DNA from: Gammaproteobacteria bacterium
Lineage (GTDB): Bacteria; Pseudomonadota; Gammaproteobacteria; Steroidobacterales; Woeseiaceae
Direction: 5' to 3'
Length of the DNA stretch: 64,000 nucleotides
Assembly: GCA_029884165.1 (NCBI GenBank)
Contig: JAOUIH010000006.1
Coordinates: 1 to 64,000, forward strand
Part shown: positions 25,600 through 34,121 of the stretch, one piece after another
Position numbering within the stretch: the first letter of the stretch is position 1
Layout of the letters: each line of letters opens with the position of its first letter
Program-made: the position numbers and the translations under genes
Notes under the pieces: generated by a model
Database searches by the model: none
What the model saw: the letters and a program-made list of their open reading frames with translations, nothing else
What the model was told of the DNA's origin: nothing

Positions 25600-26241
25600 T
25601 TACGGCTGGCGAGCGCCCCGGTCCGATGCGCCTTCGCGGTCGGCCCAGCCGAGCAAGCGGCGCGTCACGAACAGGTAGACCGGCTTGCCGGTACGCATCC
25701 AGAGGCGCGACGGGACGGCCGGTCGTGCCAGGATGTCACGCTCGCGCCTGCTCAGGTGTTCGCTGCAATAGCTCCGCTTGTGCTTCAGCAGGTGGCGCAG
25801 GTCCTCGCGCGCCAGCAAGCGGAACCACCATCCGCGAGCCGGTGCGTGCCAGGCAAGCTGAAAGTCGATGATGGCCGGACTGCCATCCGCGCCGACGAGC
25901 AGGTTGGGTTCCTTCGCAAGATCGTTGTGCGCCACGTCGCGGGCGTGAATGCGGCGCAACAGCGCCTGAGCGGCGGCGTAAAACGCCGGCTCCGCCGCTT
26001 TCGCGCGGTGCAACGGCTGGCCCTCCACGTAGCTGCGTTCGAGGATGTCCCGGCCCGCCCGCAGGAGTTCCGGCACGCCCGGCAGGCCTGCGAGCGCAGC
26101 CAGCGCGCGAGCCTCCCGCGCCAGCAGCCGCCGCGCCAACCAGCGCGTGCTGGCCGGGGCCGACCGGGCATCCCGGACGATCACGGGACCATCGTCCCGT
26201 GGTTCGAGCCGAACTTCGCCGAACAGGTCCTTTTTCAACAA
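25600..26241 (-). CDS. Small WaaP/RIO-like kinase
   Basis: 213 residues from a TTG start. The kinase catalytic loop is HARDVAHNDLAKEPN, with HND in place of HRD, and the metal site is IIDFQLA, where DFQ replaces DFG. The N-terminal lobe is short, with LAREARALAAL as the probable helix C. This matches the lipopolysaccharide core kinase (Kdo/WaaP) or RIO-like families; target could be a sugar or a protein. It is divergent from the large ATPase/WD40 gene, about 200 bases apart, with no other feature between. Confidence 0.72.
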   Translation of the reverse strand: MLKKDLFGEVRLEPRDDGPVIVRDARSAPASTRWLARRLLAREARALAALAGLPGVPELLRAGRDILERSYVEGQPLHRAKAAEPAFYAAAQALLRRIHARDVAHNDLAKEPNLLVGADGSPAIIDFQLAWHAPARGWWFRLLAREDLRHLLKHKRSYCSEHLSRRERDILARPAVPSRLWMRTGKPVYLFVTRRLLGWADREGASDRGARQP

Positions 26242-26444
26242 CTTGGCGTCCAGTTGTGCCTCCCGGGCAGCGCCAGGTCGGCGCCGGGCCGACCGCTTTC
26301 GCTGGCGCCGACGGCGCCGATTACCGAGAATACAGGACCGGTCCGACGGCCTGTCGAAAAACAGGCTGGCGGGTTTTGCGTAATGCGCTCGCGCGTCCCG
26401 GTGGCGCCGGCGCCCGGACCACGAACCCGGATAAACGGCACTCG

Positions 26445-29400
26445 ATGACTGACGGTCAGGATCGAATCAACTCGGGCCCCGGCAAGAGCGAGCCGGAGTT
26501 CTTCACCGTGGGGCCGCCGCTGCATGCGGTGCGGCCCGGTTACGTGCGCCGCGCAGCCGACGACGCGCTGCACGCTACGATCGCGAGCGGCAATTACGCG
26601 CAGGTTATCGCCCCGGAGCGGTCCGGCAAGACCAGCCTTATCTCGAGTGCGGCGGCCCGGCTGCAGAACAACGGCTACCGGGTCGCCATACTCGATCTCG
26701 CGCAGATCACCGAACGCGACGGCGGCACCGACCCGGGGCGCTGGTATTACAGCGTGGCGTACCGCCTGCAGAGGCAGCTCCGGATCAAGGAAGACCTGCA
26801 CACGTGGTGGCAGGACAAATCGATACTCAGTAACCGCCAGCGCCTCGTCGAGTTCTATGCAGAGATCCTTCTCGCGAATACGCGCAAGCCGGTGGTCGTT
26901 TTCGTCGACGAGTTGCAGAGCGTCGAGGACCTGCCCTTCGCCCAGCACCTCCTGGCAAGCATTCGCGCAGCGCACAACGCGCGCGCAACCGAGCCGGATT
27001 TTTCACGGCTCAGTTTCGTACTGTGCGGCGAGTGCGACCCGCAATCGCTGCTGGACGATCCCTCGTTGTCCCCATTCAGTATCGGGCAGCGGATCGAGCT
27101 GCCGGACTTTTCGCGCGCAGAAATCGAGATCTTCGCTACGGAACTGAACCTCCAGCCCCAGGAGGCGTCGATCGCGCTCGACCGAATATTTTACTGGACT
27201 GCGGGGCAGCCCTACCTGACCCAGAAACTCGCGCGCGCTGTATCGCGCGAGGAAGTCGCCGACGACGTCAGGGCACACGTCGACCGTATTGCGGAGCAGC
27301 AGCTTGCAGGACGCAACGCGATCCAGAACGAGCCCCATATGGGCTATATCCACAGGCGTATCGTCGAGGATAAAAAGACCTCGGAAGGCTGTCTGAACGC
27401 CTACGGTCGCATGCGCAAGGGTATCGAGGTCCCGTACGACGCGGAGTCTGCTCCGCAGCGCAAGCTGCTCGCCGTCGGGCTGACAGTCGTCGACTCCGAG
27501 GGCAAGCTCCGGTGTCGCAATCGCCTGTACAGAGCCGTATTCAGTGCACGCTGGGCGAATGAAAACCTGCCGCTGCACTGGCGGGGGCCCGCCATCGCTG
27601 CCGGCCTCGTCTTCGTGCTGCTCGCCATCCCGTTTTGGTACACGCAGCTCCTGCCGCGTCCCTACATGCGAGTGCTGACCTCGCCATCTGTCGAGCTTGC
27701 GGTCGTACGCGAGGCTTATACGAACCTGCGCTCGTTCCCTGGCCACGCGGCGACGGCGGACCGGCTGTACGCGACTTCACTCGGGCAGCGCGCGCACATG
27801 GCCTCCGACTCGGCGACCATCACGGAGATAGCGAACCATGCCGACTCCATCCCGGGGCGGGACGCGTTCGGGGACCAACTTACGGCCGAATTCTGGGATG
27901 GCCGGGTCAGTGACGCGATGCGACGCGAGCGGAGAGACGAGGCGCTGGTCGGCGCGCTCGAGGCGCTCGTGCTGGCAACGCCGGAACGTCGGCGAGTGGT
28001 AGGGTCCCTGATCGGCGACGACTATCCGCGGCTGATCGGCACGGTGCGGGGGCCGGAGGCCGAACGCCTGTTGTACAACCCCGAGAACCACCTGCTGTCC
28101 ATTATCACGGGCGCGCGCGTCGCCCAATGGGTGCAGGTCGGACAGTCGCTCGAGGAACGGCCGTCGTGGACAATCTCGGCGCTCGAGGTTACGCCGCTCC
28201 TGCGGCGCGTAGCCCTGGATCGGCAGGGAACCGTTACACGAATCGGGCTGCGTGTGAATGTCAGTCATGCTCGCCTGAACGACGTTCGGCTGCGGTTGAT
28301 TGCCCCATCCGGGCGCACGGTGGAGCTGGAGTTCTCGCAGCCGAGTTCCGCCGCCAATGAGGAGATCCGTTTCAGCGGCGCTGCGCTCTCTGCGCTGCTC
28401 GGAGAAAGCCTCAACGGCACCTGGACCCTGAGCCTGCGCGACGAGGCGCCCGGCGTGGCCGGTCACCTGGTCAGCTGGAACCTGAGCCTGAATTCACAGG
28501 CGCTGGTCGAGAGTTTCGAGCGCGGGCTCGATATTCCGCAACCGGTCGAGCGGGAATCCGACGACGTCTGGTTCAGTCGAGACGGCAGGTATGCGATCGC
28601 GCGCGCGCTGCAGAGCGATAGTGCGCGCGTGTGGGACCTGGCATACGCGCAACCCACGCGCACGATCGCGGTGCCGGCCCGCGAGCAGGTCCTGGGTCTG
28701 GCGGCCAACTCCGGGTTCCTGGTCACGGTCGCCCAGAACGCCGTGCACCTCTGGGACGTAGGCACCGGCCGCCGGGTGCGCGAACTGGACGTCGGCGCCG
28801 CCCTCGACTTGCGGCTGACCGGTGACGGTCGCCAGCTGCTCGTGACCCGGGGGCGCGAGGGCGAAACAGCATTCGAGATGTGGAGCCTCGATTCGGCGTC
28901 CATGGTTGCGGTCGTCGTCCTCGCAGGCGCGCCGGCGCTGGTTGCAGTCGATCGTGGCGGCAATCGACTGGCCGTCGCGGATTACGACCGCGCCGTTCGC
29001 GTCTGGAATTTCCGCAGTGGCGAGCTGTTGAAGCAGATAGCGCTGCATGCGCAGCCGAGTCGAGTCGAACTGTCGGCCGATGGCCAGGCGCTCGGCATCG
29101 TGCACGGCGAGCAGGGCGTCTCGATGTGGCGAACAGACCGAGACGATGCGCCGCTCGTCATGCAGCGCGCTCGCGACATCTGGCAGACAGCGTTTTCGCC
29201 CTCGGGCGACCTGTTCATCGCCGGCAGCGGTCGGCGCGGTTACCAGGTCTACCGGACCCTGGACGGCGCGGCGATCGGCCCCGCGCTCGGCGCGGGGCAG
29301 GTGCGGGATGCCCAGAGTCTGCTCGCCTTCAGCGGTGACGACCGCGCGGTGATCACCGCCGATGCCTCCGGCATGGCGCGCCTGTGGATAACGCCCCAGG

Positions 29401-30482
29401 CAGGCGCGGTCGGGGGACTACCGGGGCCCACGATGCCGCAGGACGGCCGCTGGCTGTGGCGCGAATCGGACGACCTGGTCGCGGCCGTGTCGCCGGCCGG
29501 CCAGCGCATCGCGATCGGCGACAAGGACGGGCATGTCCATATCGTGCGCGCCGACCCGAGCCAGCAGGAAGTTGCGGGGGTGTCCGACGAACTCGGTTTC
29601 CTGGGGCATCCCGGCGAAGTGCTGCAGCTCGCGTTCAGCCGCGACGGATCGCTGGTCGCCAGTGCCGGCGCCGATGGGACGATCCGCGTCTGGGACGCGG
29701 TCAGCGGCCTGCCGAGACCTTACCTGGCGAACATTTCCGCAAACGCCGTCGGTCGCATGAGTTTCTCGCCGACCGGCCGGCACCTCGCGATCCTCGGCGG
29801 CCAACGCGTCTGGATCCTGAATGTCGAAACGGGCGAAACCGTGGCGAGCGTGGAACTGGGCGAACTTCATGAAGATCTCGCATTCGCGGACGACGAAACG
29901 CTCTATCTCGCCGGCAGCGGCGGCACGTTGCGATCTCTGGTTTCGGATCGCCTCGCTCTGTGGAATCTGCGGGACGTGTGGCAGGGCCCGTCGCCGTTGC
30001 AGCGAATCCGCGTGTCGACGAGTCGGCACCTGATGGTGCTGGTAAGCTCGGATAACGTCGCGCAGGTATTCGACATCCGCAACGGGACGATCGGATCGAT
30101 CAAACTGGATCTCCCCGACGCCGTATCCGATATCGTGTTCAGCCCGTCAGGCTCGCACGTGCTGTTCCGCACGTCGCGGTGGATTCATCGCGCCGACCTG
30201 TCGCGCGCCGGGCTCGCCTGGCACAGCGCGGTGCGCGCACCGCAGTCGCTGCCGGGTTCGCGCATGGCATTCGACGCGTCGGAAGTGCCGGCCGCACACG
30301 CCGAGGCAGCAGCGTCGGTTGCTGACCAGCGCGTGCTGCTGTTGACGCGCGACTCCGGCTACGCGGAAATCGCCGAGCTCGATTTCGATTACCGGAGCGG
30401 CGCGCTCGTATTCGGTGAGCGTGCGGAGCTGCTGGAGCTGTGGCGCCGCAAGCTCGGCATTGCCGAGGGGGTGCAGCCCTAG
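26445..30482 (+). CDS. Membrane AAA-like ATPase with P-domain and WD40 propeller
   Basis: 1345 residues; ATG at 26445 chosen because the upstream frame is low-complexity and lacks support. Residues 15-375 form an AAA-like P-loop ATPase (AAA_35 type) with Walker A APERSGKTS at 57-65, Walker B VVVFVDELQ at 150-158, and GQPYLTQKLAR in the lid. A single membrane helix spans 381-399. Residues about 590-684 are a proprotein-convertase P-type beta domain (LDRQGTVTRIGLRVNVSH, LNGTWTLSLRD, SWNLSLNSQ). From about 700 to 1330 there are many WD40 blades (AFSRDGSLVASAGADGTIRV is the clearest). The ATPase is cytoplasmic; the side of the propeller is inferred as periplasmic. Function unknown; related ATPase-WD40 fusions occur in signalling and conflict systems. 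Confidence 0.82.
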   Translation: MTDGQDRINSGPGKSEPEFFTVGPPLHAVRPGYVRRAADDALHATIASGNYAQVIAPERSGKTSLISSAAARLQNNGYRVAILDLAQITERDGGTDPGRWYYSVAYRLQRQLRIKEDLHTWWQDKSILSNRQRLVEFYAEILLANTRKPVVVFVDELQSVEDLPFAQHLLASIRAAHNARATEPDFSRLSFVLCGECDPQSLLDDPSLSPFSIGQRIELPDFSRAEIEIFATELNLQPQEASIALDRIFYWTAGQPYLTQKLARAVSREEVADDVRAHVDRIAEQQLAGRNAIQNEPHMGYIHRRIVEDKKTSEGCLNAYGRMRKGIEVPYDAESAPQRKLLAVGLTVVDSEGKLRCRNRLYRAVFSARWANENLPLHWRGPAIAAGLVFVLLAIPFWYTQLLPRPYMRVLTSPSVELAVVREAYTNLRSFPGHAATADRLYATSLGQRAHMASDSATITEIANHADSIPGRDAFGDQLTAEFWDGRVSDAMRRERRDEALVGALEALVLATPERRRVVGSLIGDDYPRLIGTVRGPEAERLLYNPENHLLSIITGARVAQWVQVGQSLEERPSWTISALEVTPLLRRVALDRQGTVTRIGLRVNVSHARLNDVRLRLIAPSGRTVELEFSQPSSAANEEIRFSGAALSALLGESLNGTWTLSLRDEAPGVAGHLVSWNLSLNSQALVESFERGLDIPQPVERESDDVWFSRDGRYAIARALQSDSARVWDLAYAQPTRTIAVPAREQVLGLAANSGFLVTVAQNAVHLWDVGTGRRVRELDVGAALDLRLTGDGRQLLVTRGREGETAFEMWSLDSASMVAVVVLAGAPALVAVDRGGNRLAVADYDRAVRVWNFRSGELLKQIALHAQPSRVELSADGQALGIVHGEQGVSMWRTDRDDAPLVMQRARDIWQTAFSPSGDLFIAGSGRRGYQVYRTLDGAAIGPALGAGQVRDAQSLLAFSGDDRAVITADASGMARLWITPQAGAVGGLPGPTMPQDGRWLWRESDDLVAAVSPAGQRIAIGDKDGHVHIVRADPSQQEVAGVSDELGFLGHPGEVLQLAFSRDGSLVASAGADGTIRVWDAVSGLPRPYLANISANAVGRMSFSPTGRHLAILGGQRVWILNVETGETVASVELGELHEDLAFADDETLYLAGSGGTLRSLVSDRLALWNLRDVWQGPSPLQRIRVSTSRHLMVLVSSDNVAQVFDIRNGTIGSIKLDLPDAVSDIVFSPSGSHVLFRTSRWIHRADLSRAGLAWHSAVRAPQSLPGSRMAFDASEVPAAHAEAAASVADQRVLLLTRDSGYAEIAELDFDYRSGALVFGERAELLELWRRKLGIAEGVQP

Positions 30483-32395
30483 CGGCTGTTGCCGCGCAAC
30501 GTGCGAACCAGGAGTTCGAGCCTGGCCGCCGTGATTTCCTCTGCCGGTACCGGCTCGCCGATGCGCACGTCGACGCGCGCGAACAACTTGCCCGGTACCT
30601 TCCGGAGCCCGCCGCCGCTCTGGCGGCTGAACCAGCTTCCCCAGAGTCCGGCCAGTGCGACCGGGACGACTGGCACGGCACGCCGTTCGATGATGCGTTC
30701 GATGCCCTGCCGGAACGGCTGAATCTCGCCGTCGCGCGTGATGCCGCCCTCGGGGAAGATGCAAACGACGTTGCCGGCATCCAGTTCCGCTTCGATCCTG
30801 TCGAAGGCCTCGTTGAGCAGTGCTTCGTTTTCGCGCGCCGATGCAATCGGGATCGCCTTCGCGTCCCGAAACAGGAATCGGAGCAGCGGGATCTGGAAAA
30901 TCCTGTAATACATGACGAAGCGAATCGGGCGATGGACAGAGCCACCCAGGACGAGCGCGTCAACGAAGCTGACGTGATTGCAGACCATCACGGCGGGTCC
31001 ATGCCGCGGGATGTTTTCCTCGCCCCGGACTCGTATCCGGTACAGCAGATTCACCAGTACCCAGGCGAGAAATCGCATCAGGAACTCGGGCAGCAGGCTG
31101 TAGATATATACGGCGACCACGACATTGAGCACGGCGAGCACGAGGAACAGCTGGGGGATCGACAGGCCGGCTGCCAGCAGGGTGATGACCATGACCGATG
31201 CCGTGACCATGAACAGCGCATTCAGAATATTGTTCGCGGCAATGATGCGTGACAGGTGCTGCCGGTCCGCGCGTTGCTGGACCATTGCATACAGGGGCAC
31301 GCTGTAAAAGCCGCCGAAGGCGCCGATGAGTGCGATGTCCAGCATCACGCGCAGGCTGCCGGGTCGCACGATGAACTCGCTCACGGTCGATACGCTGTCG
31401 AGGCTCGGCGTCGGCGCCGCAAGATACAGGTCCATGGCAAACAGGCTCAGTCCGATAGAACCGAAAGGCACGAGTCCGAGTTCGATCCGGCGCCCCGACA
31501 GGCGCTCGCAGAGGAGCGAGCCGATGCCGACGCCGATCGCGAATACGACCAGCAGAACGGTGGTCACGGTCTCGTCGCCGTTCAGGATCACGAGCGTATA
31601 GGCCGGCAGCTGTAGCGTGATCGCCGAGCCGAAGAACCAGAACCACGAAATTCCGAGGATCGACAGGAATACGCTGCGGTTTTCGCGCGCATAACCGACG
31701 ATGTGCCAGGTCTCCGACCACGGATTCCAGTTGATGCGGAGGCCGGGATCGACGGCTCGGGTCAGCGGCACCTGCCTGCTCGCGAGATAGCCGCAGCACG
31801 CGATCGCGACCAGCGATCCCGCCAGCACGGCCGGTCCCGAGTGCGGTACCGCCACCACCACGCCGCCGACGATCAGTCCCAGCATGATCGCGACGTAGGT
31901 GCCGGACTCGACGAGCGCATTGCCGCCGACGAGTTCGTCGACGTCGAGCTGCTGCGGGAGGTAGGCGTACTTCACCGGGCCGAACATCGTCGACTGGCAG
32001 CCCATCAGGAACAGCACCAACAGCAGCAGAACATACTGGCTGGAGAGCAGTGCAACAGCCGCGATGAGCATCAGCGCAATTTCCAGCAGCTTGACGGCAC
32101 GTATCAGCCGCGACTTCTCGTACTTGTCGGCCAGCTGCCCCGCAGTCGCCGAGAACAGGAAAAACGGCAGTATGAACAGGGCGCCGGCGACATTCGCAAG
32201 CTGGCTCGCATTCATGCCGGCTACCAGCGTTCCCTGGAAGGTCACGAGAATGACGAGCCCGTTGCGGAACACGTTGTCGTTGAAGGCCCCGAGAAACTGG
32301 GTCACGAAGAACGGCGCGAAACGGCGTTGCCGGAGCAGTGTAAATTGGCTCGAGTCGGACAAGGCCGCGCCTTTCTGAGACCGGGGCGGGCTCAA
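30479..32395 (-). CDS. MFS transporter fused to PlsC-type acyltransferase (LplT-Aas-like)
   Basis: 638 residues. The first about 430 are a 12-helix MFS transporter related to the lysophospholipid flippase LplT (LGAFNDNVFRNGLVILVTF; LFLMGCQSTMFGPVKYAYLP). The rest is a PlsC/Aas acyltransferase with motif NHVSFVD (Asn473-Asp479) and FPEGGITRDG. The pairing would flip a lysophospholipid inward and re-acylate it. The acyl-ACP synthetase domain of full Aas fusions is missing. The stop is shared with the convergent ATPase/WD40 gene (CTAG). The 141 bases up to the divergent lipoprotein gene hold no clear promoter. Confidence 0.87.
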   Translation of the reverse strand: MSPPRSQKGAALSDSSQFTLLRQRRFAPFFVTQFLGAFNDNVFRNGLVILVTFQGTLVAGMNASQLANVAGALFILPFFLFSATAGQLADKYEKSRLIRAVKLLEIALMLIAAVALLSSQYVLLLLVLFLMGCQSTMFGPVKYAYLPQQLDVDELVGGNALVESGTYVAIMLGLIVGGVVVAVPHSGPAVLAGSLVAIACCGYLASRQVPLTRAVDPGLRINWNPWSETWHIVGYARENRSVFLSILGISWFWFFGSAITLQLPAYTLVILNGDETVTTVLLVVFAIGVGIGSLLCERLSGRRIELGLVPFGSIGLSLFAMDLYLAAPTPSLDSVSTVSEFIVRPGSLRVMLDIALIGAFGGFYSVPLYAMVQQRADRQHLSRIIAANNILNALFMVTASVMVITLLAAGLSIPQLFLVLAVLNVVVAVYIYSLLPEFLMRFLAWVLVNLLYRIRVRGEENIPRHGPAVMVCNHVSFVDALVLGGSVHRPIRFVMYYRIFQIPLLRFLFRDAKAIPIASARENEALLNEAFDRIEAELDAGNVVCIFPEGGITRDGEIQPFRQGIERIIERRAVPVVPVALAGLWGSWFSRQSGGGLRKVPGKLFARVDVRIGEPVPAEEITAARLELLVRTLRGNSR

Positions 32396-32536
32396 TATAA
32401 CAAATGCGCCTGCCGGCCTCGCCGGCCCGGAGAACTGCGAACTGGTCCATATCCGGATTTATGTCCAGTGGTATTATCGCGAACGTGGAGTTTGGGCTGA
32501 CGCCTCGCTTGGGTGTTCGCAACTCACTGATTAATC

Positions 32537-33091
32537 ATGAAAAATAGACGCCCGATCATCGTGCTCGGCGCCTGCGGCCTGCTGGCCGCCTGTGCCAGGG
32601 AGCAGCCGCCGCCGACCGTGGCGGAATTCATGGAGGACCCGATCCTGCTCGAGGCCGCCATGGTCCGCTGCGGGCAGAACCGGTCGTCGACCAAGTACGA
32701 GCCCGAATGCGTCAACGCACGCGACGCCGTCAACCGGTTCGCACGCGCGGAGGAGGAGAAGCGCCGCGCGGAGTTCGAGGCCGAATCCGAGCGCAAACGA
32801 CGTACATTGCGGCGTACCCAGGAGGCGGCGGCGGAGGCACGCCGGCGTGCCGAGGAAGCCGAACGCCTGCGCCAGGAGCAGGACTACCTGCTGCAGTTTG
32901 GCACCGAACCCGGCGCAGAGCGCCCCGCGCCGACCAGCCCGACAGACGCTGCGCCGGCCGTGCCGAGCGCCGAGCCGCCACTACAGACCGGGGCGACCGC
33001 CCCCGGCGCCACGCCGGCCGCCGGGGAAGGCCAGGACCTGCAATCGATACGGGACGAACTGCAGCGCCGGCAGGAAAGCGATCCGCGCTAG
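32537..33091 (+). CDS. EexN-family lipoprotein with charged coiled coil
   Basis: 184 residues. Lipobox LLAAC at 15-19, so an exported lipoprotein. Residues 25-70 carry the EexN pattern TVAEFMEDPILLEAAMVRC with a second cysteine in EPECVNARDAVNRF, known from entry-exclusion lipoproteins of conjugative plasmids and their chromosomal relatives. A strongly charged coiled coil (about 70-120) and a Pro/Ala/Thr-rich tail follow. No conjugation genes are near, so an envelope role unrelated to plasmid exclusion is likely. Confidence 0.8.
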   Translation: MKNRRPIIVLGACGLLAACAREQPPPTVAEFMEDPILLEAAMVRCGQNRSSTKYEPECVNARDAVNRFARAEEEKRRAEFEAESERKRRTLRRTQEAAAEARRRAEEAERLRQEQDYLLQFGTEPGAERPAPTSPTDAAPAVPSAEPPLQTGATAPGATPAAGEGQDLQSIRDELQRRQESDPR

Positions 33092-33152
33092 CGAGATCTC
33101 GCGGCGCCTGAGCCCGCCCGGGCTCGCCTCCGCGAGGTCGCCCGGGCTCGGC

Positions 33153-33980
33153 TTACCGGTACTGCTGTGCGACCCCGTCGTCTCCGTACTGCGCGTCCGG
33201 GTCACCGACTGCGAACGTGCGGACTTTCGGCTTCGGTTCCGGGGCGGCCGGCTGCGACGCCGCCGCAATGCCGGTATCCATTCCCGGCTGCGTCGGCAGC
33301 CGCGCGGTCTGGGCCGTCAGCAATTGCACGAAATTGTTCGCTGCGACCGGGGCCATGTTGCCGGAACTCGCGAAGATCCGTTCGGGCGTGACGCTGGAGG
33401 AGCCGTAGAACGCGGCATTGCTCTGCCGGTCCATCGTAATGCCGGATCCCTCGAGTGCGACGCCAGCGAACAGTCCGCGATTGCGGGAATACGAATACAC
33501 CTCGGCCTTGAATTCGACGTCGGTCGCGAGCCCGGTCTGGCGCCCGACCGGACCGGCGGCGATCGATGCGTCTGCGCCGAGCGTCAGCTTGCCGTTCTGG
33601 ATGTCCTCGACGCCCTTGCGGGTCTTGAACACCAGGATCACGTCGGATGACTGCGCGCCGGCCTGCCATCCCAGGCTGCCGCCCGTCAACGTCACGAAAG
33701 CCGGGTTGCTCCACGAGTTGTCGGGCTGGCGCACGACGAGGATGCCCTTGCCGCGCCTTGCGCCCAGCACGAATCCGACCTTGACCACATTCGGGACTAC
33801 CGCCACGGCGTAGGCCCTGGCCAGCAGTGCCGGCGGAATCGACTGCTCCGGAATGCGCAGGAACTGGTCGAGCACATCCGTTGCGTCCGCGACGCGTTTT
33901 TCTTCCGTGGTGGCCGCGGCGGCCGGCAGAGCCAGCGCGACCAGGGATATGATTAACAGGGAATGCAGGCGTATGCGCAT
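33153..33980 (-). CDS. SYLF/Ysc84-domain exported protein
   Basis: 275 residues from the ATG at 33980 (an ATG 33 bases upstream is an alternative). Signal peptide MRIRLHSLLIISLVALAL, then a SYLF (Ysc84, lipid-binding) domain: AVAVVPNVVKVGFVLGARRGKG, WSNPAFVTLTGGSLGWQAG, DASIAAGPVGR and SYSRNRGLFAGVALEG. Bacterial SYLF proteins are periplasmic and of uncertain role. The C-terminal 60 residues are Pro/Gln-rich. It ends about 60 bases from the convergent EexN-like gene. Confidence 0.88.
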   Translation of the reverse strand: MRIRLHSLLIISLVALALPAAAATTEEKRVADATDVLDQFLRIPEQSIPPALLARAYAVAVVPNVVKVGFVLGARRGKGILVVRQPDNSWSNPAFVTLTGGSLGWQAGAQSSDVILVFKTRKGVEDIQNGKLTLGADASIAAGPVGRQTGLATDVEFKAEVYSYSRNRGLFAGVALEGSGITMDRQSNAAFYGSSSVTPERIFASSGNMAPVAANNFVQLLTAQTARLPTQPGMDTGIAAASQPAAPEPKPKVRTFAVGDPDAQYGDDGVAQQYR

Positions 33981-34121
33981 AATGATCGTCCGCTGTGTGA
34001 ACATGAATGGCACCCGAAGCGCAGCCCAAGCGCGCCGCTATCGTCTTGTATTCAGATCCTGATCGCGGCCGGGAGTTCCTCTGGACCCGGATGATACTCC
34101 ATATGCGGAGGACGCTCACCG

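Noticed and set aside
30960-32522. 520-residue second minus-strand frame inside the MFS-PlsC gene
   Set aside because: Offset frame of the same strand, Arg/Gly/Pro-rich without membrane helices; the MFS-PlsC frame is continuous and motif-bearing.
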